From contig JAUNDP010000004.1 of the NCBI GenBank assembly GCA_030526005.1, forward strand, positions 62,001 to 126,000: a DNA stretch of 64,000 bases, read 5' to 3'. The notes below the pieces were generated by a model. The model was not told where the DNA came from, searched no databases, and saw only the letters and a program-made list of their open reading frames with translations. The translations under genes were made by a program, and so were the position numbers. Source of the stretch: Eubacteriales bacterium. Its GTDB lineage: Bacteria; Bacillota; Clostridia; Lachnospirales; Lachnospiraceae. Shown here piece after piece: positions 55,311-64,000 of the stretch; positions within the stretch are counted from its first letter, which is position 1; every line of letters starts with the position of its first letter.

Positions 55311-56301
55311 CCCCCGTGTCCTCCTCTGTTTCTTCCTGCGTTACTTTACGCATCAAATAATCGACACCGACTCTGTCTTCCCCGTCTTCTTCTGTCGTTT
55401 TGATTAAATCCTCTCTTTTTTCAAATGGCGCTGACAAATCAATCGTATCCAGATAGTAACTGTCTGTGTCGCCTTCAATATTGATCTTAACCGACGTCAC
55501 ACCATTGAGTCCGCAAAGCGTATTTACAATCGCATAAATGCTGATGTCCGGCAGAACGCCGTCCACTGAATAGTTAAATTCCTTGCTGAAATTCACGGTG
55601 CAAAGTCCATTTTCAATCTTTGAACTCAGAACTTTTGTGTCTGGTGCAATCACGCTATTCAGATCTTGGTTTTTTGTTCCTTCTATCAGCTGTTTCAGTA
55701 CGGTCTGAAGCTTTTCAGAACTGGAGGAATAGTGAATGATCCTTTTTTCTTCCTCCAGGTTTCCACTGTCATCTGCAAAGTAAAATGGATATTCGATTGT
55801 CTCAAATCCATCGACGCCTACATCATCCACATCTACAAAACTTTTATCTGTCATGCCGGGAATTACTTTTCCCGTTCGATCTGTCAGTTTCTCTCCCTCT
55901 ATTGTAATCTGGACACTTTTAATTTCCGGAATTTGAAGCATCGTCTTGGACAGAGATGTGCGAAGCATCATTTCTTCTATATTTGACAGTTCCCTGTATG
56001 CACTGTCAAAGTCTACTACAAGCTTTCTTTTTTGAATTTCATAAGAAAGCAGTTCTACTTCTTCAGGTTTGGCAGAAATCATCTGCGAATCTTCTGCATT
56101 TTCTGTCCACTTTTTCATCATCTGATCCAGCAGATCGTCCGTATCTTCTTTTTCCGGAATATAGGTCTGTGACTGAAGCTCTTTTCCTTCTTCGTCTGTA
56201 TAATAAATCTGATATCCGTTCTCCTGTACTTCTTCTTTTTCACATCCTCCGAGCATGAGTGCCACGAGGATCAAACATAAAAAGCTTTTTCTTATTTTCA
56301 T
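55303..56301 (-). CDS. GerMN-domain lipoprotein
   Basis: The 332-residue protein has a lipoprotein signal (LVALMLGGCEK, cysteine near 20) and two GerMN-type repeats (LVVDFDSAYRELSNIEEMML and LCTVNFSKEFNYSVDGVLPD-like, each with the TEMMLRTSL/IVNTLCGLNGVTSVKI pattern). GerMN proteins include the spore germination lipoprotein GerM and LpqB-like partners of sensor kinases. Its place 12 nt after the sensor kinase suggests it may modulate that kinase, as LpqB does for MtrB (analogy only). Confidence 0.9.
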   Translation of the reverse strand: MKIRKSFLCLILVALMLGGCEKEEVQENGYQIYYTDEEGKELQSQTYIPEKEDTDDLLDQMMKKWTENAEDSQMISAKPEEVELLSYEIQKRKLVVDFDSAYRELSNIEEMMLRTSLSKTMLQIPEIKSVQITIEGEKLTDRTGKVIPGMTDKSFVDVDDVGVDGFETIEYPFYFADDSGNLEEEKRIIHYSSSSEKLQTVLKQLIEGTKNQDLNSVIAPDTKVLSSKIENGLCTVNFSKEFNYSVDGVLPDISIYAIVNTLCGLNGVTSVKINIEGDTDSYYLDTIDLSAPFEKREDLIKTTEEDGEDRVGVDYLMRKVTQEETEEDTGDE

Positions 56302-56313
56302 TGATTCCTCCGC

Positions 56314-57786
56314 CTATTCCACATAATTAATTGGCACACGCACTGTAAATGTTGTCCCCTCGCCTTCTTTGCTGTAGACTTTGATTGCTCCTCTGTGCAT
56401 CAGGATTGCATTTCTTGTAATCGCCAGACCGAGTCCTGTACCTCCGATTTCTCTCGAATGGGATTTGTCCACACGGTAGAATCGCTCAAAAATATGCTCC
56501 TGTGATTCTTCTGGAATACCGATACCGCTGTCCTCAATCTTGACATAAAAGTATTTATGGTCAACATTCAGCGAAATGTGAACCCATCCATTTTCTTTAT
56601 TATATTTAATGGCATTTTCTACCAGATTTGACAATGCCAGCGTCAGTTTCGTCTCATCTACTTCCGCAGTTACAGGGCGGAATGTTTCCATTACCAGTTC
56701 TACATTTTTCTTGTCCGCAATCGGGCGCAGTCTCTTTAAAATCAGTTCAAGCAGTTCATTGATGTTTGTCGGCTGAATATGGATATCTCCAGATTTCTTA
56801 TCCAGTTTGACAAGAGAGAGCAGATCATTAATAATCTTATTTTCTCTGTCAATTTCCTCCGACATATCCTTCATAAATTCCTGATACAGCTCAATCGGTA
56901 CATCCGGCTGCATCAAAAGAGAATCGGCGAGCACTTTCATAGAGGTGATCGGCGTCTTCAATTCATGGGAAACGTTTGATACAAACTCCTGTCTGGAGTC
57001 ATCCAGTTCTTTCATCCGCACCATCATTTTATTGTATGCGTCCGTCAAAAGCTGCGTCTCTGTATAATCCGGCAGAGAAATTCCTTCCTCTTCCACTCCT
57101 GTTGAGCTTTCTTCCAAAAAGTTTGTTACTTTGCGAAATGGTTTTACAAGAACACGCGACATATAAAATGCAAAAATAACGACAAGCAGAATCACACCCC
57201 ACTGCAGAATCTGTACATTTTTATTCAGCAGTTTTCCCGATTGATAAATGTCAGAGGCAGGAAAGCTGATGACCATGATTCCTCTTACTTCGTCCGTCTG
57301 CTCTTCCATCACAGGAAGCATAATTTTAGCAGATCCGTTCCTGTTTCCATAAAAAGTAGTATTGATCCCGTCAAAGCAATCCATCGCTTCTTTTGAGATC
57401 AGATATTTCCCCTCGTCGGCACCATAAGTATCTTTAATAATGCAAAAGCTTTCATCTACGACAAGAACTCTTCCATCGTACAGCTTTGCGAGCTGGGCAA
57501 GCTCCATATCTACAATCTCCGATCTTTCTCCTTCCAGATATCCTGTCTCAATTAAATCATTTGAGATCTGTATACATTGGTTTCGGATCATCGCGCTGTG
57601 ACGATCCATCATTTCTTCCTGATGGCTGTAGAGCATTCCATATTTCAGCAGAAAAAGAGGAATGGTCCCAACCAGGATAAAAAAGATAAAGATACGAAAT
57701 TGCAGGCTTTTTCTAAAATCTCCCAGCGCATGGAGATATTTTTTAATGCTGGAAATAGTAACCAACTCCCCATTTCGTATGTACAT
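56314..57786 (-). CDS. Sensor histidine kinase, HAMP type
   Basis: The protein of about 490 residues has two membrane segments (FRIFIFFILVGTIPLFLLKY and WGVILLVVIFAFYMSRVL), an extracytoplasmic domain between them, HAMP, then FVSNVSHELKTPITSMKVL (phospho-accepting histidine), the N box LVENAIKYNKENG, DSGIGIPEES and the GTGLGLAI ATP lid. The start is uncertain: ATG at 57786 or GTG at 57798, neither with a strong site; both overlap the regulator gene by 44-56 nt, indicating coupling. It probably phosphorylates that regulator. Confidence 0.92.
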   Translation of the reverse strand: MYIRNGELVTISSIKKYLHALGDFRKSLQFRIFIFFILVGTIPLFLLKYGMLYSHQEEMMDRHSAMIRNQCIQISNDLIETGYLEGERSEIVDMELAQLAKLYDGRVLVVDESFCIIKDTYGADEGKYLISKEAMDCFDGINTTFYGNRNGSAKIMLPVMEEQTDEVRGIMVISFPASDIYQSGKLLNKNVQILQWGVILLVVIFAFYMSRVLVKPFRKVTNFLEESSTGVEEEGISLPDYTETQLLTDAYNKMMVRMKELDDSRQEFVSNVSHELKTPITSMKVLADSLLMQPDVPIELYQEFMKDMSEEIDRENKIINDLLSLVKLDKKSGDIHIQPTNINELLELILKRLRPIADKKNVELVMETFRPVTAEVDETKLTLALSNLVENAIKYNKENGWVHISLNVDHKYFYVKIEDSGIGIPEESQEHIFERFYRVDKSHSREIGGTGLGLAITRNAILMHRGAIKVYSKEGEGTTFTVRVPINYVE

Positions 57787-58432
57787 ACTTCGGCTCACTC
57801 GGATTTGCCTCGATCTTTTCTCTCAATCTTCTGATATGAACATCCACGGTTCTGACATCTCCCGGATACTCATATCCCCATACAATATTCAGCAAATTTT
57901 CACGGCTGAATACTTTATTCGGGTTAAAAACAAGAAGTTCCAGAACATCAAATTCTTTTGCTGTCAGATTGATTTCTTTTCCCGCAATGGAGACTCTTCT
58001 TCCCTCGCAGTCTAAAACGAGATCTCCCACTTCCACATACTTTTTCTTATTTTCAGCCGTCGCTTTTTTTGCCGTACGGCGCATGATCGCGCGGATTCTC
58101 GCTTTTACTTCCAGAATGTTGAACGGTTTTGTGATATAATCATCTGCGCCGTATTCCAGTCCCAGAATTTTATCCATATCGTCCCCTTTTGCTGTCAGCA
58201 TAACAATCGGCATTGTTGAAAACTCCCGGATCTGCTGGCATACTTCAAAACCTGTCAGCTTTGGCAGCATCACATCCAGCAACACGATATCATATTCTTT
58301 CTCCCGTGCCATTCGGACTGCTTCCTCGCCGTCGTAAACGCAATCCACTTCCATTCCATCCTGTTCCAGACTGAAACGAATTCCCTTTACGATTAATTTT
58401 TCATCATCAACCACTAGAACCTTTTTCGCCAT
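57743..58432 (-). CDS. OmpR-family response regulator
   Basis: The 229-residue protein has a receiver domain with VDDE (8-11), phospho-acceptor D53 in IVLLDVMLPK, K in ITKPFN, and a C-terminal winged helix (NKVFSRENLLNIVWG, RTVDVHIRRLREKI, TKWGVGYYF). It resembles WalR/MtrA-type regulators. It lies 18 nt after comEA and overlaps the kinase gene. Confidence 0.94.
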   Translation of the reverse strand: MAKKVLVVDDEKLIVKGIRFSLEQDGMEVDCVYDGEEAVRMAREKEYDIVLLDVMLPKLTGFEVCQQIREFSTMPIVMLTAKGDDMDKILGLEYGADDYITKPFNILEVKARIRAIMRRTAKKATAENKKKYVEVGDLVLDCEGRRVSIAGKEINLTAKEFDVLELLVFNPNKVFSRENLLNIVWGYEYPGDVRTVDVHIRRLREKIEANPSEPKYVHTKWGVGYYFQH

Positions 58433-58450
58433 ATAACTTTCTCCTTAAAT

Positions 58451-59038
58451 TTAACGGACAATTATTTTGTCTTTTATTTTTTCAAAAACAGATTCTTTGA
58501 TACCAGATACCTTTTTTAAGTCTTCGATCGTCCGGAATCCTCCAGCCTCTTCCCGATATGACAAAATTGCTTCTGCTTTTGTCTCGCCAATCCCGGGAAG
58601 TTCCATCAGCTGTTCTTTTTGGGCGCTGTTTAAATCGACAAGCCCTTCTTCGGTCTGTCTCCACGCCTCCATCTGTGCATCGCTTCCTGCTGCGGTCTCC
58701 AATTCTTCATCCGTATAAATTCTTATCTGATCTCCGTCTTTTAAAACAGCTGCAAGATTAATCTGATCCGATGCGGCATGGTCTAAAAAGCCTCCCGCTG
58801 CATTGACTGCATCAATCATCCTGGACGAAGCAGGAAGCTTATACACGCCTGGAGATTTTACGGCTCCGCACACATGAACAAATACTGTTTTTTGTATATT
58901 TTCCTCGGTTGAAGTCTCCTCTGATACAATCTCTTCTTCTGTCTCCCATGAAAGCTCCATCGTCTCTTTCTGGCATCCACTTATCATGATTCCCGTAAAA
59001 ATCCATAAAAAATTTTTGAAAAATATTTTTTTAATCAC
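58451..59038 (-). CDS. comEA: ComEA-like DNA-binding competence protein, lipoprotein type
   Basis: The 195-residue protein has an SLBB domain (VFVHVCGAVKSPGVYKLPA) and a C-terminal double helix-hairpin-helix (VDLNSAQKEQLMELPGIGETKAEAIL, FRTIEDLKKVSGIKESVFEKI), as in ComEA, the surface DNA receptor of natural transformation. Instead of an uncleaved transmembrane anchor it shows a lipobox-like IMISGCQK (cysteine near 22), so it may be a lipoprotein. It heads the operon. Confidence 0.9.
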   Translation of the reverse strand: MIKKIFFKNFLWIFTGIMISGCQKETMELSWETEEEIVSEETSTEENIQKTVFVHVCGAVKSPGVYKLPASSRMIDAVNAAGGFLDHAASDQINLAAVLKDGDQIRIYTDEELETAAGSDAQMEAWRQTEEGLVDLNSAQKEQLMELPGIGETKAEAILSYREEAGGFRTIEDLKKVSGIKESVFEKIKDKIIVR

Positions 59039-59049
59039 GCGCTTCTCTC

Positions 59050-59124
59050 CTTTATAGAATTTTCCTCTATAAAGTCCTCCTTGTGCGTCTCTTTCATTGT
59101 ATCGAAAAACAGAAACAATTACAA
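59050..59124 (-). promoter_or_regulatory. comEA promoter with leader inverted repeat
   Basis: On the minus strand TTGTAA (59119-59124), 17 nt and TACAAT (59096-59101) form a good promoter. In the leader lies a perfect 9-bp inverted repeat CTTTATAGA/TCTATAAAG (59050-59058, 59066-59074; 7-nt loop), 11 nt before the start codon, able to hide the ribosome-binding region or bind a regulator. Confidence 0.6.
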
Positions 59125-59139
59125 TAGTTTTTTCTCACT

Positions 59140-59568
59140 TTACCATTTAAACAGAACAATCCCCGTAATTGCAGCTGCCATTCCCAAAATTTTTCTCCAC
59201 TCAAACGGCTGCTTTTCCACACCAAATATTCCAAACAGTTCGATCACATAGGCAACAATCAGCTGTGAAATGACAATCAGCATGACAGCGCGCGCCGGTC
59301 CTAAGCTTCCCATGCTTTTAATCACTGTGATTGTAATAAATGCGCCGATCACACCGCCAAGCAACGTGTATTTTGGCTGAACATGAAATAATTCCATCGG
59401 ATTTTCTCTCCCTGTAAAAAACCACATCACCACACAGACTGCAAACGCGGAAAGCTGTACAAACCCTGTGGATACCCAGAGGCTTGTCTGTTTCGTCACT
59501 GCTGTATTAAACACACCCTGCACGCTCATAAGCGCTCCTGAAAGTAATGCAATCAAAATTCCAAGCAT
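59140..59568 (-). CDS. Small DMT-superfamily transporter (YdcZ-like)
   Basis: A 142-residue protein with five hydrophobic segments and the pattern LGILIALLSGALMSVQGVFN, AFITITVIKSMGSLGPARAVMLIVISQL, matching the short YdcZ/DUF606 group of the drug/metabolite transporters, which often act as half-size dimers. I chose the ATG at 59568 with AGGAG 9 nt upstream; the longer frame adds 11 polar residues. It lies between argD and comEA, with no clear partner. Confidence 0.85.
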   Translation of the reverse strand: MLGILIALLSGALMSVQGVFNTAVTKQTSLWVSTGFVQLSAFAVCVVMWFFTGRENPMELFHVQPKYTLLGGVIGAFITITVIKSMGSLGPARAVMLIVISQLIVAYVIELFGIFGVEKQPFEWRKILGMAAAITGIVLFKW

Positions 59569-59640
59569 ATTAAAATCTCTCCTTTTTTTAAAGCTATTCA
59601 CAAATAATATGTACGAATTTTGTACAAAAAATTCAGAAGC

Positions 59641-59682
59641 GATCTAAAAAGCTGCGGAATGATTTTATCTTCTTCCGCAGCT
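59641..59682 (-). terminator. Terminator of the arginine operon
   Basis: AGCTGCGGAA (59650-59659) pairs with TTCCGCAGCT (59673-59682), a perfect 10-bp stem 5 nt after the argD stop, followed by TTTTTAGATC on the minus strand. Confidence 0.9.
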
Positions 59683-59687
59683 CTCCC

Positions 59688-60878
59688 TTAAAAACTTTTC
59701 TTTAATTTTTCAATCATCTCGTCAATCTGTTCTTCTGTGATAATCAGCGGAGGTACAAAGCGCAGTACATTGCTTCCTGCTGAAATTACAATCAATCCGT
59801 TTTCCAGCGCCTTTGTAATAATTTCTCCCACCGGACGTCCTTCCACGACAAGTCCCTGCATCAGCCCTTTGCCGCGTCTTGCTGTCAGGAATTTATATGT
59901 TCCGACCAACTCATCTAATTTTTTTTCAAAATAAGGCGTGATTTTTCTGACATGCTCAATCACTTTTTCTTCCTCAAAAAGGTCAAATACTTTTGAGACA
60001 GCTGCACATGCAAGAGGATTTCCTCCATATGTTGTACCGTGATCTCCCGGAACAAGCGACGCTTTTGCTGTCTTTTCATTTAAGACGAACGCTCCGACCG
60101 GAATGCCGCATCCCAGCGCTTTTGCACATGTCATAATATCCGGTTCCACTGCATATCCCTGCCATGCAAACATCTCTCCTGTACGCCCCATACCGCACTG
60201 AATTTCATCTAAAATGAGCAAGATATCTCTCTCTTCACAGATCTGTTTTACTCCTGCCAGAAATGTCGGATCAGCCGGATAGATACCGCCCTCTCCCTGA
60301 ACAGTTTCCAGAAGAATCGCACACGTCTTTTCACTGACCTGTCTTTTTACACTCTCCAGATCGTTGAAATCTGCAAATTTTACACCGCCCATCAATGGTT
60401 TAAACGCTTCTTGATAATGCGGATTTCCTGTCACAGATAAAGCGCCCATGCTTCTTCCATGAAAGGAATGATTCATCGCAATGATCTCATGATCTGTGGA
60501 ACCATCTTTATTATAAGCATATTTTCGCGCCGCTTTTATGGCGCCCTCAATCGCTTCCGTTCCGCTGTTCGTAAAAAATACACGGCTCATGCCACACGCT
60601 TTCAGCAGTTTTTCCCCTGCCTCCACAGCCGGAATATTATAATATAAATTCGAGGTGTGAATAATCTGATCCATCTGTGCTTTCAATGCTTCATTGTATT
60701 TTTTATTCCCGTATCCCAGTGCAAATACTGCAATTCCTGCCGCAAAATCAAGATATTTTTTCCCTTCGGCGTCTTCCAGATAGACGCCTTCTCCTTTTTC
60801 CAAAACAATCGGATAACGGTTATAGGTATGAAGAATCACATTCTCCGCACGCTCTATATAGTCCTGAGTTTTACTCAT
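59688..60878 (-). CDS. argD: Acetylornithine aminotransferase
   Basis: The protein of about 396 residues has the PLP fold: [46 protein letters not shown] and GGNPLACAA. The catalytic lysine is the one in [14 protein letters not shown]. It converts N-acetylglutamate semialdehyde to acetylornithine. I chose the ATG at 60878 (GGAGGAGG upstream), which overlaps argB by 8 nt; the longer frame adds 27 unconserved residues. It is last in the operon. Confidence 0.95.
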   Translation of the reverse strand: MSKTQDYIERAENVILHTYNRYPIVLEKGEGVYLEDAEGKKYLDFAAGIAVFALGYGNKKYNEALKAQMDQIIHTSNLYYNIPAVEAGEKLLKACGMSRVFFTNSGTEAIEGAIKAARKYAYNKDGSTDHEIIAMNHSFHGRSMGALSVTGNPHYQEAFKPLMGGVKFADFNDLESVKRQVSEKTCAILLETVQGEGGIYPADPTFLAGVKQICEERDILLILDEIQCGMGRTGEMFAWQGYAVEPDIMTCAKALGCGIPVGAFVLNEKTAKASLVPGDHGTTYGGNPLACAAVSKVFDLFEEEKVIEHVRKITPYFEKKLDELVGTYKFLTARRGKGLMQGLVVEGRPVGEIITKALENGLIVISAGSNVLRFVPPLIITEEQIDEMIEKLKKSF

Positions 60879-61767
60879 TGGTATCCTCCTCCTGGTCTCC
60901 AAAGATTGCTGTTCCAATCCCATGATCTGTAAAAAATTCGAGCAGCAGACTGTGTTCAATTCTGCCGTCTAAAATATGGACTCTGGAGACTCCTGCCTTA
61001 ATCGCATCAATACAGTTTTGCAGTTTTGGGAGCATCCCTCCGCCTGCCAGTCCCGATGCCAGAAATGCTTCTGCTTCCGGCACGTTCATTCTGGAAATCA
61101 GCGTTGTCTTATCTGACGGATCCGTATACACGCCCTCAATATCTGTCAAAAATGCCAGTTTTGCTGCTCCCATTGCGCTTGCAATCGCACACGCCGCATC
61201 ATCTGCATTTACATTGTAAGAATAACATCCCTCATCTGATCCAATCGGGCAGATTACCGGCACAACATCGCTGTCCAGCAAAGTATGAAGCAGCTTAGTA
61301 TTTACTTGCGTTACCTCTCCTACAAATCCGATATCCTGTCCCTGGGAATATTTTTTCTTTACTTTCAAAACAGATCCATCTTTTCCGCTGATTCCGACCG
61401 CATGGACTCCTATTTTTTCCAGCATGGATACAAGGCCTTTATTTACTTTGTTCAATACCATCTCCGCAATTTCCATCGTCGCTTTATCCGTCATGCGCAG
61501 ACCATTGACAAACGTACTTTCAATCCCCATTTTGCCGCACCATTTTGTGATCTCTTTTCCACCTCCATGGACAACAATCGGGCGAAATCCTACCAATTTT
61601 AACAGCGCGATATCCCGTACTACACTCTTTTTCAGTTCATGGTCAATCATTGCGCTTCCGCCGTATTTGACCACGATAATTTTTCCCTTGAATTGTTTAA
61701 TGTAAGGCAGCGCTTCAATCAATACATTTGCTTTTTCCACCCACATATTTACATTTTTTGATTCCAT
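60871..61767 (-). CDS. argB: Acetylglutamate kinase
   Basis: The protein of about 298 residues has VVKYGGSAM near the N-terminus, VVHGGGKEI (substrate site) and [13 protein letters not shown]. It phosphorylates N-acetylglutamate. I chose the ATG at 61767 because GGAGG is 5 nt upstream; an ATG at 61779 overlapping the argJ stop is possible. The hexamer-forming N-terminal helix is present ([14 protein letters not shown]), which suggests arginine feedback as in related enzymes. Confidence 0.95.
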   Translation of the reverse strand: MESKNVNMWVEKANVLIEALPYIKQFKGKIIVVKYGGSAMIDHELKKSVVRDIALLKLVGFRPIVVHGGGKEITKWCGKMGIESTFVNGLRMTDKATMEIAEMVLNKVNKGLVSMLEKIGVHAVGISGKDGSVLKVKKKYSQGQDIGFVGEVTQVNTKLLHTLLDSDVVPVICPIGSDEGCYSYNVNADDAACAIASAMGAAKLAFLTDIEGVYTDPSDKTTLISRMNVPEAEAFLASGLAGGGMLPKLQNCIDAIKAGVSRVHILDGRIEHSLLLEFFTDHGIGTAIFGDQEEDTNE

Positions 61768-61778
61768 TTTTTCCTCCA

Positions 61779-62999
61779 TCAGCTTCTGTAATCTGCATTT
61801 ATTTTTACATAATCGTATGTCAGATCACAGCCCCATGCCGTTGCAGATGCAGATCCCATTTTCACATCTGCAATCGCAGTGACTGTTCTCTCAGATAAAA
61901 TTCTCGTTGCTTCTTCCTCGCTATAATCAAGCGCAACGCCATTTTCGATAATTTTCAGCTTTCCTGCTGCGCTTTCAAAAAACAGATCTACTTTTTCAGG
62001 ATCAAAATCTGCTCCAGAATAGCCCATTGCGCACAAAATTCTGCCCCAGTTCGCATCGTGTCCGAAAATTGCCGCTTTTGTCAGGTTGGATGTGATGATG
62101 GATTTGCTTAAGGTCACTGCCTGTTCCTTTGATTCAGCCCCGATCACCTTCACTTCAAACAGCGCCGTCGCCCCTTCTCCGTCGCCTGCAAGCTGCTTTG
62201 CAAGATAGATGCTGACATATTCCAACGCCTCATAAAACTTTTTATAATTTTCATCTTCCGTGTTGATTTCCTTGTTTCCTGCCATCCCATTTGCAAGGAC
62301 AAGCGCTGTGTCGTTTGTGGAAGTATCCCCGTCTACCGAAATCATGTTATAGCTGTCCTGTACAATCTGGCTGAGCGCTTTTTGCAGCATCTCTTTTGAA
62401 ATGGACACATCTGTTGTCACAAAACTCAGCATCGTACACATATTCGGGTGAATCATGCCGGCTCCTTTGCACATACCTCCGACTGTTACTGTCTTTCCGT
62501 CTATGCACGTTGTGACAGCAATCTCTTTTTTCACTGTATCCGTCGTCATGATCGCCTCTGCAGCCATAGAGCCTGCCTCCACAGTCGATCTTAAAAGCGG
62601 CGTCATCGTTTTAATTCCTTCTTTGATCTTGTCCATCGGCAGCTGTCTGCCGATTACCCCTGTCGATGCAACAAGAACGTTTTCTGTCTGTATTCCTAAA
62701 AGCTCCGCTGTAAGTTGTGCTGTGTCCCTACAGTATCCATATCCCTCTTCTCCGGTACACGCATTTGCCACACCACTGTTTACAACAACTGCCGACACAT
62801 TTTTTCCGGCTGACACGATCGCTCTGTCCCATTTCACTGGAGCGGCTTTTACCACATTTGTTGTAAACGTGCCTGCCGCCACGCATGGAATATCACTTGT
62901 GATCATTGCCATATCTTTTTTATTTTTCTTAATTCCTGCACAGATTCCAATGGCTTTGAAACCCTGTGCCGCGGTCACCCCGCCTGTTCTTAATTCCAT
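61779..62999 (-). CDS. argJ: Bifunctional glutamate N-acetyltransferase/amino-acid acetyltransferase
   Basis: The protein of about 406 residues is an Ntn-type autocleaving enzyme with the cleavage site [23 protein letters not shown] (threonine that becomes the nucleophile), [10 protein letters not shown] and [15 protein letters not shown]. It recycles the acetyl group from acetylornithine to glutamate. I chose the ATG at 62999 with AAGGAGG upstream. It lies 36 nt after argC. Confidence 0.96.
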   Translation of the reverse strand: MELRTGGVTAAQGFKAIGICAGIKKNKKDMAMITSDIPCVAAGTFTTNVVKAAPVKWDRAIVSAGKNVSAVVVNSGVANACTGEEGYGYCRDTAQLTAELLGIQTENVLVASTGVIGRQLPMDKIKEGIKTMTPLLRSTVEAGSMAAEAIMTTDTVKKEIAVTTCIDGKTVTVGGMCKGAGMIHPNMCTMLSFVTTDVSISKEMLQKALSQIVQDSYNMISVDGDTSTNDTALVLANGMAGNKEINTEDENYKKFYEALEYVSIYLAKQLAGDGEGATALFEVKVIGAESKEQAVTLSKSIITSNLTKAAIFGHDANWGRILCAMGYSGADFDPEKVDLFFESAAGKLKIIENGVALDYSEEEATRILSERTVTAIADVKMGSASATAWGCDLTYDYVKINADYRS

Positions 63000-63035
63000 A
63001 TTTTCCCTCCTTCGCACCTCAAAAGCAGTATCGTA

Positions 63036-64000
63036 TTACGGAAACATCGGTACTTGACGCAGACCTTCTGTTTCCTCTATTCCAAACATCAGATTCATAT
63101 TCTGCACTGCCTGACCTGCCGCTCCTTTTACCAGATTGTCCATTGCTCCCATCATGATGATACGGTTTGTTCTTGGATCAATTTTAAAATTCACATCGAC
63201 ATAATTGCTTCCCTCAACCCATTTTGTCTGAGGCGTCACATCATGATCCAAAACTCTTACAAATCGTTCTTTTTCATAATATTTATCGTATGCTGCCCTT
63301 ACTTCTTCGTATGTTGTCTCTCTTTTCAAAGAAGCGTATGCCGTAACTAAAATTCCTCTGTTCATCGGCACAAGATGCGGTGTAAAATTCAGTCGTATTT
63401 CTTTTCCTGCCGCATATCCAAGCTGTTCTTCGATCTCTGGCGTATGGCGGTGAACTGCCACCCCGTATGCTTTAATATTTTCATTCACTTCACAATATAA
63501 ATTGTCCAGCTTTGCCCCTCTTCCGGCGCCTGACGTGCCCGATTTTGCATCAATAATAATCGTGTCAGGGTCAATCATCCCTTCTTTTAACAGAGGATAG
63601 ATAGAAAGGATACTGCACGTTGGATAGCATCCGGGATTTGCTGTCAGCCTTGCCTTTTTTATTTCTTCACGATTGATCTCACAAAGTCCATATACTGCTT
63701 CCCCGATAAACTGCGGCGTCTTATGTTCAATTTTATACCATTCCTCATATGTCTTCACATTCTTAATCCGAAAATCTGCACTCAGATCAATCACTTTTAC
63801 TTTAGAAAGGATCTCCTCATTTATCAGAGAAGCACATAATCCCTGCGGTGTCGCTGTGAATATTACATCCACCTGATCGGCAAGCGCTTCCATATTGTCA
63901 TCCATACATTTCTCATCTACAATCTGAAACATATTCTGATATACTTCAGAATATTTCTTATCAATATAGCTTCTGGAACCGTACCATTTGATCTCTGCTT
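63036..64000 (-). CDS. argC: N-acetyl-gamma-glutamyl-phosphate reductase, 5' end outside window
   Basis: From the window edge the frame reads AEIKWYGSRSYIDKKYSEVY and continues through TATPQGLCASL, the catalytic NPGCYPTCSILSIYPL, SGTSGAGRGAKLD and APHLVPMNRGILVTAY-like FTPHLVPMNRGILV to the stop at 63036; the nucleotide-binding N-terminus is missing. It reduces acetylglutamyl phosphate. It starts the argC-J-B-D series; an ARG box would be expected upstream, outside the window. Confidence 0.95.
   Translation of the reverse strand, partial: AEIKWYGSRSYIDKKYSEVYQNMFQIVDEKCMDDNMEALADQVDVIFTATPQGLCASLINEEILSKVKVIDLSADFRIKNVKTYEEWYKIEHKTPQFIGEAVYGLCEINREEIKKARLTANPGCYPTCSILSIYPLLKEGMIDPDTIIIDAKSGTSGAGRGAKLDNLYCEVNENIKAYGVAVHRHTPEIEEQLGYAAGKEIRLNFTPHLVPMNRGILVTAYASLKRETTYEEVRAAYDKYYEKERFVRVLDHDVTPQTKWVEGSNYVDVNFKIDPRTNRIIMMGAMDNLVKGAAGQAVQNMNLMFGIEETEGLRQVPMFP

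Noticed and set aside
62455..63057. 200-codon plus-strand frame
   Set aside because: Antisense to argJ with no ribosome-binding site.

Overview
The window reads as a stretch of low-GC Firmicutes chromosome, most likely from a spore-forming gut member of the Lachnospiraceae (inference from gene content, synteny and protein style; no 16S gene or other species marker is present). Spo0A, SpoIVB, SpoVB and the complete spoIIIAA-AH operon show an endospore former. Nearly all genes lie on the minus strand. No tRNA, rRNA operon, CRISPR array, insertion sequence or prophage was seen. The one clear RNA gene is RNase P RNA (rnpB).

Layout. 1-7.5 kb is accessory: the 5' part of a sensor kinase, a divergent sirtuin, a MATE exporter, and an asparaginase divergent from a permease plus a degenerate asparagine-synthetase homologue. 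7.6-14 kb is the glycolytic block gpmI / tpiA-pgk-gap, interrupted by an Mrr-type nuclease gene and a 55-codon gene with its own promoter and terminator. 14.2-18.4 kb holds a PHP histidinol-phosphatase homologue and the iron-sulfur/thiouridine operon iscR-nifS-nifU-mnmA. 18.5-22.4 kb has spoVB, a secreted cell-wall-binding repeat protein and glgA. 22.5-42 kb is a sporulation and housekeeping supercluster (spoIIIAA-AH, prfC, asp23, nusB, xseA, xseB, ispA, dxs, tlyA, nadK, argR, recN, spoIVB, spo0A). Between spoIVB and spo0A sits a roughly 2 kb island with a Tpt1/KptA homologue, a DUF4160 gene, three small unknown genes and a methyltransferase remnant.

43-47 kb is a second accessory patch: a membrane protein, a GNAT acetyltransferase, and a gene-free stretch with a perfect consensus promoter facing a strong terminator (candidate small RNA). 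It is followed by gdhA and rnpB. 47-59 kb is a long operon running comEA, response regulator, sensor kinase, GerMN lipoprotein, comEC, dgt, dnaG, trmK, nif3, nucleoside kinase. It links DNA uptake, signalling and replication initiation, and rpoD is absent from its common place after dnaG. 59-64 kb has a small DMT transporter and the arginine operon argC-J-B-D, whose likely repressor ArgR is encoded at 29 kb.

No wholly new multi-gene system is proven. The best leads are the candidate RNA unit at 44.5-44.85 kb, the asparagine-synthetase homologue that has lost its glutaminase residues, the spoIVB-spo0A island with its toxin-antitoxin-like cassette, the altered sirtuin, and a prfC promoter that overlaps a terminator hairpin. 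Starts were re-chosen from ribosome-binding sites in many genes; the reasons are given in each entry.
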